From Pseudomonadota bacterium (GTDB taxonomy: Bacteria > Pseudomonadota > Gammaproteobacteria > Burkholderiales > Methylophilaceae), in the NCBI GenBank assembly GCA_029782295.1, contig JAKOVB010000089.1, forward strand, positions 1-64,000: DNA of 64,000 nt, written 5' to 3'. Shown here one piece after another: positions 56,378-64,000 of the stretch. How positions within the stretch are numbered: the first letter of the stretch is position 1; each line of letters begins with the position of its first letter. Below the pieces are notes generated by a model, which saw only the letters and a list, made by a program, of their open reading frames with translations, was not told the origin of the DNA and did no database searches. The position numbers and the translations under genes are program-made.

Positions 56378-58978
56378 ATGGATTGTAAAGTGAGGCTTTG
56401 TACAAAAGGGGCGACCCTGCACCTTTCCACATCGGAATCGGCACGTGCGCTGGTGCCGGAAATACGAGTCGCGCGCGACCAGAACAGAGAACCCTCCAGC
56501 TGGGATGACGCGCTGGAACTGGCCGCCGACCGGTTTTCGGAAGCGATTCGTACCTATGGTCCGGATAGCGTTGCTTTCTACATCTCAGGCCAGTTGTTGA
56601 CCGAGGACTACTACGTCTTCAACAAATTGGCGAAGGGGCTGATCGGAACCAACAATATCGATACCAATTCAAGACTGTGCATGTCGAGTGCGGTCGCAGC
56701 CTACAAGGCGACTCTGGGGGCAGATGCACCGCCCGCGTGCTATGAAGACATCGATTCTGCCTCCTGTATTTTCATAGCGGGGGCCAATCCCGCCTATGCC
56801 CATCCGATTCTTTTCCGCCGTATCGAGGACGCAAGATCACGTAACCCGGATCTGAAAGTGATTGTGGTTGATCCGAGACGTACGGATACCGCGCAGGGTG
56901 CGGACCTGTTTCTCCCGATCCAGCCAGGCACCGATGTCGTGCTGTTTAACGCCATGTTGCATGTGATGCTGTGGGAAAACCTGATCGATCTCGATTACAT
57001 TTCCGCACACACGCATGGATTCGAAGCGCTCAAGGAGACCGTACGGGACTACAGTCCGGGGATGGCTGCCGGCATTTGCGGAATTGAAGAGAAAGATATT
57101 GTCACCGCTGCACGCTGGTTCGCGAAATCCGATGCGACCCTGTCCATGTTTTGCCAAGGCTTGAATCAGTCAGTTGCTGGAGTCGACAAGAATGCCGCGC
57201 TCATCAACCTTCACCTAGCAACCGGGCAAATCGGCCGTCCGGGCTGCGGACCGTTTTCACTGACCGGCCAGCCCAACGCGATGGGGGGGCGGGAAGTCGG
57301 TGGGATGGCTAACCTGCTGTCGGCACATCGGAGTCTGGATAATCCGGAACACCGCGCTGAGGTCGCGAGGCTTTGGGGAGTGCAGGATGTCCCGGCAAAT
57401 CCCGGGCTCACGGCCGTCGAAATGTTCGATGCTGTGAGCAAAGGGGAAATCCAGGCCCTCTGGATTGTGTGTACCAACCCTGCGCAATCGATGCCTGATC
57501 TTGCCAGGGTGCGTGAGGGCCTGAAAAATGTGCCATTTCTTGTCGTTCAGGATGCGTTCCGTCAGACGGACACTACCCGCTACGCCGATGTCCTTCTTCC
57601 TGCCACGACATGGGGGGAAAAGGAGGGCACCGTAACCAATTCCGAGCGCCGCATTACTCACGTACAAGCTGCGGTATCCGGGCCTGGGGAGTCCCGCGCC
57701 GATTGGGAAATTGCAGTGGATTTCGCCAGACGTCTCGCTTCACGGCTCGGTCAGGATGCGACCCGGCTATTTCCCTATGGCTGCGCGGAAGATATTTTCA
57801 GTGAGCATCGGGAAAGCACGCGTGGACGCGACCTCGATATCACCGGGATAGATTACCATCTGCTGGATACCCATGGCCCCCAGCAATGGCCTATGCCCGA
57901 AGGTGCCAGTCAAGGCCGCACAAGATTGTACGAGCATGGCCGCTTTGCCTATCCCGATGGCCGGGCGAGATTCGTGAATGTATCGTACAGACCTACTGCC
58001 GAAAGTATCGATGCCAGATATCCTCTTCATCTCAATACCGGGCGGTTGCGTGACCACTGGCACGGGATGAGCCGGACTGGCAATGTCGCCCAGCTCTATA
58101 ACCATGTGGATTCCCCGATGTTATCCATGCATCCTGGTGACATGATGCGCCGAGACCTGGTGGATGGAGATATCGTCAGAATCAGTTCGCGGCGCGGGAA
58201 TGTGGTCGCGATGGTGAGGGCTGCGGATGACGTCCTGCCAACCCAGGTTTTCTTTCCGATGCATTGGGGCAGCCAGCATATGAACAGTGCCGGTATTAAC
58301 GCCTTGACATTGACTGCCTGCGACCCAGTGTCAATGCAGCCTGAGCTCAAGCATGCAGCGATCAGGCTGGATAAGCTGGTGTTGCCATGGCATCTGGTCA
58401 TGATGCGTCGCGGACGTGACTCAGTAGCCTTGATGCAAGCCCTGCAGCCTTTCCTGTCTCGATTTGATTACGCGACCTGCGGTCTGTTCGGTAGGGATCA
58501 GGGAATGGTGGTGTTCCGGGCCGCACATTCCACAGTACCTGAACCCGGGCTGATCGATGCGTTGGATAACCTGCTCCAGTTGACGGAAGATACCCCATGT
58601 CTTTCCTACCGGGACCTGCGTAAGGGCATTTCTAAAAGAGTCGTCGTCGAAAACAACCGGGTGACTGGGGTTCGTCTGATTGGTGAAACGGCAGCCTCGG
58701 AATGGTTGAGAGAAGCGATGACACGGGAGGATTTTCCAGAGGAGGTCCGTCGCTGGGCACTGGCTCCGGTCAGTTTTCCTCCTGACGGATCGCAAGGGAG
58801 AGGTCGAATCGTATGCAATTGCCTGAATGTTTCTGAAACCGAAATCCGTGACCAGGTTCAATCCGGAGCGGACTTGGGGAAAATGCAAAAGACTCTGAAA
58901 TGCGGAACCGAATGTGGCTCATGCCTGCCTGAAATCAAGAAAATCCTGGAAACATACGCTACATGTGCATCGCGCTGA
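56378..58978 (+). pseudogene. nasA: Assimilatory nitrate reductase catalytic subunit, N-terminally truncated
   Basis: An 866-residue frame that matches NasA-type molybdopterin oxidoreductases from just before the fourth cysteine of the N-terminal 4Fe-4S site (KVRLCTKGATLHL). The preceding 35-40 residues with the C-x2-C-x3-C part are missing in all three frames upstream. The rest is intact: bis-MGD domains (SRLCMSSAVAAYK, TGQPNAMGGREVGG, WGEKEGTVTNSERR), the C-terminal dinucleotide-binding domain (LNTGRLRDHWHGMSRTGN) and a BFD-like [2Fe-2S] domain (CNCLNVSETEI ... CGTECGSC). Loss of the cluster should abolish electron transfer to Mo, so I call it a pseudogene, although the frame is otherwise undamaged. 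No nitrate transporter, nasB or nirB is near. Confidence 0.75.
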
Positions 58979-59502
58979 GCGTGTTGCTTGCACAGGATGG
59001 ATAGATTAAGGTTTGAGCAATCGTGCCTGCAGTGGTAATAAAGTGTTTGAAACCTGTTGATGCCGAACCGGGGGCTTTCACTCAAAAAAATGGCGACCTG
59101 AGTCGCCATTGATGGATTCAATCATGAAGAGGAGAGGTTAAGCAGGTACTGGAACACCAATGCCAATTAACCACCGTACCGGTAGGAGTTTCCGAATACG
59201 TATGAGGAATTTCAACAGATCCATGTATCTGAAGTATTTCAATGAAGAAGAAATTCGTAACAATCTGTAACAAACCTGAACATGCGACTTTTTATAAATC
59301 AAACCTTGCTGATGACCTTCATCACCTCACCGGCGACATTGCCAGCAGGTCTTGAAGTTCTGCGATCACTGGCAACCCGATCTGCCATTCGCATTTCCAG
59401 GAAATCCTTGGGGTTCGAGAGGGGTAGGTCCCTCTCAGTCAAGTTCGATATCGACCGCCAGATTGACGTGTCTATGCGCGTGTCGATGAGGTGGATGATT
59501 CA
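58979..59502. other. Decayed spacer between the nasA remnant and the receiver gene
   Basis: About 520 bases with no convincing gene. A 74-codon open frame at 59282-59506 has unconvincing composition and no recognisable domain. A hairpin with an A-run sits at 59084-59109 (listed separately). The stretch is less GC-rich than the neighbours. It is best read as remnants of lost genes. Confidence 0.5.
59084..59109 (-). terminator. Orphan Rho-independent terminator facing left
   Basis: ATGGCGAC (59090-59097), loop CTGA, GTCGCCAT (59102-59109), with seven A at 59084-59090 that become a T-run on the minus strand. No minus-strand gene upstream of it is visible, so it is probably left over from a lost gene, unless an unannotated small RNA runs leftward here. 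Confidence 0.6.
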
Positions 59503-59931
59503 ATGAGTGACGAAGCACCTGATGCTATCCTTAGGCGCGATTATGCCGGAGAACGATTACTGATTGTCGAGGACGACCAGTTCAATCGTTTTGTCGTTGA
59601 AGATCTGCTTGAAGGTTTCGGGTTCTTACTGGAATCTGCGGAAGATGGTCAGCAAGCATTGGATCTTGCTAATTCATCCACATTCGATCTGATCCTCATG
59701 GACCTGCAAATGCCGGTTATGGGTGGGCTGGAAGCCACCCTCAGGATCAGGGAGTTACCCTATTATGCGGATGTTCCTATCGTGGCGATCACGGCGAACG
59801 CGTTTGAAGAGGATCGAAGGGCCTGTTTGGAAGCCGGGATGAACGATCACTTGTCCAAGCCTTTCACAACTGACGATTTTTATGCCACTCTGCTGAAGTG
59901 GCTCAGGATTCGACACCAGACAAAAAAATAG
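59503..59931 (+). CDS. Stand-alone receiver (REC) domain protein
   Basis: A 142-residue CheY-like protein with all functional residues: acidic Glu23-Asp24-Asp25, phospho-acceptor Asp67 in LILMDLQMPVMGG, Thr97 in VAITANAF and Lys119 in LSKPF. There is no output domain. The opening RRDYAGERLLIVEDDQFNR is typical of the REC segment at the end of hybrid histidine kinases, so this may be a released fragment of such a kinase or a real single-domain regulator. I chose the ATG at 59503, with GAGG suitably upstream; GTG at 59491 is possible. The nearest kinase gene is not in the window. Confidence 0.8.
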   Translation: MSDEAPDAILRRDYAGERLLIVEDDQFNRFVVEDLLEGFGFLLESAEDGQQALDLANSSTFDLILMDLQMPVMGGLEATLRIRELPYYADVPIVAITANAFEEDRRACLEAGMNDHLSKPFTTDDFYATLLKWLRIRHQTKK

Positions 59932-59951
59932 TTTTTGTGGGATTTGCAAAA

Positions 59952-59980
59952 GAAAAAGCGCCCGTTTTGGGCGCTTTTTC
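59952..59980. terminator. Bidirectional terminator between receiver gene and tRNAs
   Basis: Stem GAAAAAGCGCCC (59952-59963) and GGGCGCTTTTTC (59969-59980), loop GTTTT. It ends the receiver transcript to the right and the tRNA-Glu-tRNA-Asp transcript to the left. Confidence 0.9.
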
Positions 59981-59990
59981 TTTGATGCGT

Positions 59991-60067
59991 TGGCGGAGTG
60001 GACGGGACTCGAACCCGCGACCCCCGGCGTGACAGGCCGGTATTCTAACCAACTGAACTACCACTCC
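59991..60067 (-). tRNA. tRNA-Asp (anticodon GTC)
   Basis: A 77-nt cloverleaf on the minus strand with acceptor GGAGTGG/CCACTCC, discriminator G and encoded CCA, D-arm AGTTCAGTTGGTT, anticodon loop CTGTCAC giving GTC, and T-arm GGGTTCGAGTCCC. It lies 11 nt downstream of tRNA-Glu in the same transcript. Confidence 0.97.
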
Positions 60068-60078
60068 GCACTAAAACT

Positions 60079-60154
60079 TGGCGTCCCCACGGGGATTCGA
60101 ACCCCGGTACTTACCGTGAAAGGGTAATGTCCTAGGCCTCTAGACGATGGGGAC
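60079..60154 (-). tRNA. tRNA-Glu (anticodon TTC)
   Basis: A 76-nt cloverleaf on the minus strand with acceptor GTCCCC/GGGGAC, discriminator G and encoded CCA, anticodon loop CTTTCAC giving TTC, and T-arm GGGGTTCGAATCCCC. It is the first gene of a two-tRNA operon. Confidence 0.97.
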
Positions 60155-60177
60155 CGCGAGGCAATCAGAAGGCGCGC

Positions 60178-60205
60178 ATTATATAGACTGCAGGCCCTGT
60201 GTCAA
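60178..60205 (-). promoter_or_regulatory. Sigma-70 promoter of the tRNA-Glu-tRNA-Asp operon
   Basis: Read on the minus strand: TTGACA (60200-60205), 16-nt spacer, TATAAT (60178-60183), both perfect, then the discriminator GCGCGC. Same layout as the tRNA-Leu promoter; the GC-rich discriminator implies stringent control. Confidence 0.9.
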
Positions 60206-60273
60206 TGAGGTTTTGCAGGGTTTTTTCATCCCCAATTGATCATGCCCCGGAAAACGTTTTCAGATCAATGATT

Positions 60274-60747
60274 TTAGAGAAAACGGTCCAGGATGCGGCG
60301 GCTGTGAATATCCATGCTGAAACGGTCCCTGATCAGGAACTGGATGCCGTGGCTGTCCGCGATCAGCAGAGCGGGAGAGGTCAGTCGGCGAATATCTTCC
60401 TCCCCTTTGAGGATGAAACTGGTCACGCCACGATTGGTTTCCACGGTCCAGGTGCTGGGGGTGGCAAAGCTGGAAATCTCCAGGATGCGCTGGATCTCCG
60501 GCATGAATTCCCGGCTGGCGAGTTCCTGTTCTATCAGCATGCGCGTTTCACCGCTCAGGGATTCCAAACGGGGAATCCAGGCAAGTTCATGGCCATCGCT
60601 GCTGAGAATGGAAATTCCTTGCTCCGGTGCCGTGATCGGAAAGGAGCGGACTGGAACGACAGCCTCGTGACAGGTACCGTCTGCGCTCGACAGTATGAGC
60701 TTGCCAAAAGGGTCACGTGCCAGTTGAAAGGCAGGATTCATGCTCAT
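60274..60747 (-). CDS. Cyanophycin metabolism-associated DUF1854 protein
   Basis: A 157-residue protein matching DUF1854 (FQLARDPFGKLILSSADG, GISILSSDGHELAWI, LIEQELASREFMPEIQRI, TDRG-like TNRGVTSFILKGEEDIR). The family is found with cyanophycin synthetase genes and an ABC exporter; biochemical function is unknown. The start overlaps the ABC gene stop (ATGA), so I place it at 60747 rather than seven codons upstream. It contains no membrane segment and no catalytic motif that I recognise. A domain of similar type may also form the N-terminus of the ABC protein. Confidence 0.85.
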   Translation of the reverse strand: MSMNPAFQLARDPFGKLILSSADGTCHEAVVPVRSFPITAPEQGISILSSDGHELAWIPRLESLSGETRMLIEQELASREFMPEIQRILEISSFATPSTWTVETNRGVTSFILKGEEDIRRLTSPALLIADSHGIQFLIRDRFSMDIHSRRILDRFL

Positions 60748-63071
60748 GCGATGCTTTCTCCATCCCAAACCGGTGCCTGCTCATTATCCACATTCCTGGC
60801 TTGCGCCTGATACAGGCGATAGTAGGCGCCTTCACGGGCCATCAGTGTGTCATGGTCACCGACTTCGACCACCTGCCCACGATCCATGACGACCAGACGA
60901 TCGGCTTTGCGCAGGGTGGAAAGGCGGTGGGCGATGGCAATGGTCGTTCGCCCTTGCACCAGGTTGTCGAGTGCTTTCTGGATTTCCTGTTCCGTGGTGG
61001 AGTCGACAGAGGACGTCGCCTCGTCCAGAATCAGGATGCGCGGGTCGATCAGGAGGGCGCGCGCAATCGAGATGCGCTGACGTTCGCCGCCGGAAAGCGC
61101 CTGGCCGCGTTCGCCCACCAGAGAGTCATAACCTTGTGGGAGGCGCAGGATGAATTCGTGCGCATGCGCGGCTCGGGCGGCTGCGATGATTTCTTCCCGC
61201 GTGGCTCCAGGTTTGCCGTAGGCAATGTTTTCGGCAATGGTACCGAAGAACAGGAACGGTTCCTGCAGCACCAGGCCAATGTTGCTGCGATATTCCGACA
61301 CCGGCAGGCTGCGGATATCGACGCCATCGATGAAAATGGCCCCTTCGGATACGTCGTAGAAGCGGCAGATCAGGTTGACCAGGGTGCTCTTCCCGGATCC
61401 ACTGTGCCCGACCAGGCCGATCATTTCACCAGGCTCGATCTTCAGGTTCATGCCGCGTATAACGGCACGGTTACCGTAGCGGAAGCCGATGCTGCGCATT
61501 TCGATGCTTCCCTGTACCTGCGGAAGATGCACAGGGTTTACTGGCTCCGGAACGCTGGAAACGTGATCCAGAATATCGAAAATACGTTTGGCACCGGCTG
61601 CAGCCTTCTGGGTGACGGAAACGATGCGGCTCATGGAGTCCAGCCGGGTATAGAAGCGGCTGATATAGGCAATGAACGCCGTCAGCACGCCAACGGTGAT
61701 TTCATCCCTGGAAACCAGCCAGATACCGAAGGCCCACACGACCAGCAGCCCGATTTCCGTCAGCAGCGAAACCGTGGGTGAAAACAGCGACCAGACCTTG
61801 TTGAGGCGATCGTTGACAGCCAGGTTGTGGCGGTTTGCAGCTCGAAAGCGTTCCGCTTCGCGACGTTCCTGCGCAAAGGCCTTGACGACACGCACACCGG
61901 GAATGGTATCGGCCAGCACGCTGGTAACCTCGGACCAGACGCGGTCGATACGCTCGAACCCGGTACGCAGTTTGTCGCGTACGACATGGATCATCCAGGC
62001 GATGAAGGGGAGAGGTAACAGGGTGACCAGGGCCAATTCATGGTTGATCGAGAACAGGATGCCAGCCGTCATCAGGATCATCAGCACGTCGGTCGCAAAA
62101 TCAAGCAGGTGCAGGGACAGGAATACGCAAATCCGGTCTGATTCAGAGCCGATGCGAGACATGAGGTCGCCGGTGCGTTTCCCACCGAAATATTCCAGTG
62201 AGAGTCGCAGCAGGTGTTCATAGGTGGTGGTGCGCAGGTCAGCCCCGATACGTTCGCTCACCAGGGCCAGAATGTATGTCTTGGCCCAGCTAAGTCCCCA
62301 TGCGAGCAGAGCAGAGCCAAGCAGGCCGCCCAGCAGAAGCGTCACCAGGCTGACGTCGATGGGTGCGCCGCTCTGGTAAGGGATCAGCACCTTGTCCATC
62401 AATGGCATGGTGAGGTAAGGCGGGACCAGGCTGGCGGCGGTGGAGATCAGGGTCAGGATGAAGCCTGCGAGCAGTTGGCCCTGGTATGGCCGGGCAAAAC
62501 GCCACAACCGGAACAGCGTCCATGTCGAGGGAGGGACCTGCTCCTCGCGGGTGCAAATCGGACATTCGTCCTGATCGGGTTCCAGTGGTGCCTTGCATTT
62601 CGGGCAGACCGCTTCAAGTTCATGCGCGACCGGGGTGCCGGTGGTCAGGCCGTCGACCTGGCGGTGGAACTGGTCGATCAGGCGCAAGGCTGCAATATTC
62701 TGCCCAAGGGTGTAACGCCAACGCGCCAACATGGCCTCGCTGCTGACCAGTTCCAGGCTGCCGACGCCGGCGTGGTCATGGTGCAGCAGATTCAATCCCG
62801 GCTCGAGCGGCCAATCCTGCCACGTGGATTGGGGATCAGCCTTTGCCAGGAGGCGTTTCTCAGTGACGACAACGAGCCCTGAAGAAAAATATAGTTGTGC
62901 ATCGAGGTCAACTTCCAGCCAGGTTAATGCGTTTTCATCGGCAAGCAGGCGCGACTCGACCTCGCTGCGCCAGTGGTCAGGCAGGGTCTGGGAATTGGGT
63001 AGTTTTGGGGATGTCCGGGTGTTCATCTTGCTAGCTGCAAGTATACCCGAGTGTGGATGGCCAACCTGCAT
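60744..63071 (-). CDS. Cyanophycin metabolism-associated ABC transporter
   Basis: A 775-residue exporter-type half-transporter with an unusual front. Residues 30-150 form a soluble domain, then comes a zinc-ribbon-like CPKCKAP...CPICTREE with Cys156, 159, 170 and 173. Six membrane helices follow (about 190-480). The ATPase domain has GHSGSGKSTLVNLI (Walker A), LSGGERQRISIARALL (signature), ILILDEATSSVD (Walker B) and IAIAHRLSTLR (H-loop). It sits with DUF1854 divergently from cphA. Substrate is unknown; dipeptide or amino-acid movement linked to cyanophycin is plausible. Alternative starts: ATG at 63071 (AGG upstream) or 63026. Confidence 0.85.
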   Translation of the reverse strand: MQVGHPHSGILAASKMNTRTSPKLPNSQTLPDHWRSEVESRLLADENALTWLEVDLDAQLYFSSGLVVVTEKRLLAKADPQSTWQDWPLEPGLNLLHHDHAGVGSLELVSSEAMLARWRYTLGQNIAALRLIDQFHRQVDGLTTGTPVAHELEAVCPKCKAPLEPDQDECPICTREEQVPPSTWTLFRLWRFARPYQGQLLAGFILTLISTAASLVPPYLTMPLMDKVLIPYQSGAPIDVSLVTLLLGGLLGSALLAWGLSWAKTYILALVSERIGADLRTTTYEHLLRLSLEYFGGKRTGDLMSRIGSESDRICVFLSLHLLDFATDVLMILMTAGILFSINHELALVTLLPLPFIAWMIHVVRDKLRTGFERIDRVWSEVTSVLADTIPGVRVVKAFAQERREAERFRAANRHNLAVNDRLNKVWSLFSPTVSLLTEIGLLVVWAFGIWLVSRDEITVGVLTAFIAYISRFYTRLDSMSRIVSVTQKAAAGAKRIFDILDHVSSVPEPVNPVHLPQVQGSIEMRSIGFRYGNRAVIRGMNLKIEPGEMIGLVGHSGSGKSTLVNLICRFYDVSEGAIFIDGVDIRSLPVSEYRSNIGLVLQEPFLFFGTIAENIAYGKPGATREEIIAAARAAHAHEFILRLPQGYDSLVGERGQALSGGERQRISIARALLIDPRILILDEATSSVDSTTEQEIQKALDNLVQGRTTIAIAHRLSTLRKADRLVVMDRGQVVEVGDHDTLMAREGAYYRLYQAQARNVDNEQAPVWDGESIA

Positions 63072-63090
63072 TTTTGCCTGGAACGTGAAA

Positions 63091-63129
63091 CGTAAGGTTG
63101 ATGTAAGACTGATATAAGAAAATAATAAG
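63091..63129 (+). promoter_or_regulatory. Four TAAG half-sites at 11-bp spacing before cphA
   Basis: CGTAAG (63091-63096), TGTAAG (63102-63107), TATAAG (63113-63118) and AATAAG (63124-63129) recur exactly every 11 bp, one helical turn, all in the same orientation. The pattern matches the two-copy boxes before the RND operons at 36.57 and 44.75 kb. It lies between the divergent ABC and cphA genes and could control either. No perfect -10 is obvious; TAATGT at 63158-63163 is a candidate for cphA. Confidence 0.6.
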
Positions 63130-63176
63130 TTTTACGTTCTGTTTTTGTTATCCCGCCTAATGTGGCAAGTCACTTC

Positions 63177-63209
63177 ATGCCTAACATAAAAGAAAACACT
63201 GCTCGATGA
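63177..63209 (+). other. Possible 10-codon leader peptide overlapping the cphA start
   Basis: ATG at 63177 begins MPNIKENTAR and stops with TGA at 63207-63209, overlapping the cphA ATG at 63206 (ATGA). The cphA start has no good Shine-Dalgarno of its own, so translation might be coupled to this leader. The leader's own ribosome site is weak. Confidence 0.35.
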
Positions 63210-64000
63210 TCAAACCGAATATCGAAATTCTCCAGACCATGTACCTGCGTGGTCCTAATATCTGGACTTACAAGCCTGTACTGGAGGCCTGGGTCGATAT
63301 CGGGGAACTGGAGGATTATCCTTCCAACACCATCCCCGGTTTCAATGATCGCCTGATGGCGTGGTTGCCGTCCATGATCGAGCACCGTTGCAGCGAAGGG
63401 GAGCGTGGCGGTTTCTTCTCCCGTCTTCGCGATGGTACCTGGCCTGGACATATCCTTGAACACGTCACCTTGGAGTTGCAGAATCTGGCAGGCATGCCTG
63501 GTGGATTCGGCCGTGCGCGCAGTACCTCCGTACGCGGCGTCTACAAGGTGGTCGTGCGTGCGTGGCACCCGAAAATCACCGAAACCGCTTTGCGTGCCGC
63601 ACGCGACCTGGTCATCGCTGCCATGGTAGACAAACCCTTCGATATCGATGCGGTGGTCAACCAGTTGCGCGACATGGCTGACGATTTGCTGCTGGGGCCT
63701 AGCACTAATTGCATTGTCGAGGCTGCCTGGGCCAAGACTCGCCGCATTCCGGCAATCCGTCTTTCTGAAGGCAATCTGGTACAACTCGGGCACGGCGCCC
63801 GCAGTCGCCGTATCTGGACGGCCGAAACGGACAAGACCGGTGCGATCGCTGAAGGCATTTCTCGCGACAAGGACCTGACCAAGAGCCTGTTGCAAGGGTG
63901 TGGCGTCCCTGTGCCGGAAGGTCAGGTGGTTCACAGTCCTGAAGAAGCCTGGGAGGCTGCGCAGGACATCGGTATTCCGGTCGTGGTCAAACCCTCGGAT
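63206..64000 (+). CDS. cphA: Cyanophycin synthetase, 3' partial
   Basis: The frame opens with ATG at 63206 and runs without stop off the window end; 265 codons are visible. The N-terminus MIKPNIEILQTMYLRGPNIW is typical of CphA, followed by the N-terminal domain (GHILEHVTLELQNLAGM, FGRARSTSVRGVYKVVV) and the beginning of the ATP-grasp part (SRDKDLTKSLLQGCGVPVP, IPVVVKPSD). The enzyme makes multi-L-arginyl-poly-L-aspartate, a nitrogen and carbon store, by sequential ATP-dependent addition of Asp and Arg. Betaproteobacteria often carry a second cphA copy immediately downstream, which would lie outside the window. Confidence 0.93.
   Translation, partial: MIKPNIEILQTMYLRGPNIWTYKPVLEAWVDIGELEDYPSNTIPGFNDRLMAWLPSMIEHRCSEGERGGFFSRLRDGTWPGHILEHVTLELQNLAGMPGGFGRARSTSVRGVYKVVVRAWHPKITETALRAARDLVIAAMVDKPFDIDAVVNQLRDMADDLLLGPSTNCIVEAAWAKTRRIPAIRLSEGNLVQLGHGARSRRIWTAETDKTGAIAEGISRDKDLTKSLLQGCGVPVPEGQVVHSPEEAWEAAQDIGIPVVVKPSD

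Noticed and set aside
56163-56393. Frame upstream of the nasA remnant as a source of the missing Fe-S segment
   Set aside because: It contains a C-W-W-C but not the CxYCGVGC-type motif, and it lies in another frame with no similarity to NasA N-termini.
59282-59506. 74-codon frame before the receiver gene
   Set aside because: No ribosome site, unconvincing composition, no recognised domain; it overlaps the receiver start and is probably chance.

Overview
The window is chromosomal DNA of a Gram-negative bacterium, most likely a betaproteobacterium of the Nitrosomonadales type (Gallionella/Sideroxydans/Sulfuricella relatives). This placement is inferred from gene content and order: rluC-HAD-Rieske-sppA, RNase R-rlmB, aspC-rpiA, a cyanophycin cluster with its DUF1854/ABC partners, paired GH57 enzymes beside glgB/glgC, and heavy-metal RND pumps followed by a DUF3240 gene. 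Coding density is high and the host DNA is GC-rich. The clear exceptions are an AT-rich IS256-family element at 5.37-6.70 kb and a partly decayed stretch at 56.2-59.5 kb.

Layout. 0-5.2 kb: 3' part of rmuC, a 58-codon unknown gene, moaD, moaE, a Lon-family protease and hslR form a tightly packed, mostly overlapping + strand run; a small S4-domain gene converges on it. 5.2-6.9 kb: AT-rich DNA carrying an IS256-type transposase split by one in-frame stop, an orphan reading-frame tail, then tRNA-Leu(CAG). 7-12 kb: rnr, rlmB, and an umuD-umuC pair whose UmuD has an unusual N-terminal extension. 12-18.9 kb: Gfo/Idh oxidoreductase, peroxiredoxin, rpiA, aspC, a secreted trypsin-like protease with TPR, uvrB. 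18.9-25.7 kb: rne, a long divergent leader, rluC, HAD phosphatase, Rieske protein, sppA, pgl. 25.7-36.5 kb: sugar and glycogen metabolism (unknown 101-aa protein, MEKHLA protein, pgi and glgB on the minus strand; glgC, two GH57 enzymes and a ROK sugar kinase on the plus strand). 36.6-50.5 kb: two complete tripartite RND efflux operons; the first also carries a porin, a DUF4337 protein and a PAP2 phosphatase, the second ends with DUF3240. 50.6-53.4 kb: GT2, lipid-A-biosynthesis N-terminal domain protein and an ArnT-like GT39. 53.3-56.2 kb: queG, tsaE, amiC. 56.4-59.9 kb: an assimilatory nitrate reductase lacking its N-terminal Fe-S segment, a decayed spacer, and a stand-alone receiver protein. 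60-64 kb: tRNA-Asp and tRNA-Glu, then DUF1854 and ABC transporter genes divergent from cyanophycin synthetase cphA, which runs off the end.

How parts work together. ADP-glucose synthesis (glgC), branching (glgB), GH57 glucan enzymes, a ROK kinase, pgi and pgl form a carbon storage and mobilisation block; glycogen synthase and phosphorylase are not in the window. Cyanophycin synthesis at the right end is the matching nitrogen store. The most interesting non-genic signal is a set of TAAG half-sites repeated at exactly 11-bp intervals: two copies before each RND operon, placed 10 nt upstream of a possible -10, and four copies in the cphA intergenic region. This pattern resembles OmpR/PmrA-type response-regulator boxes and suggests one regulator may link metal efflux and cyanophycin. 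A second notable signal is a perfect 7-1-7 palindrome over the -10 of umuD, whose product has a possible DNA-binding N-terminal extension and no visible leader or Shine-Dalgarno. No CRISPR array, rRNA operon or intact prophage was seen.
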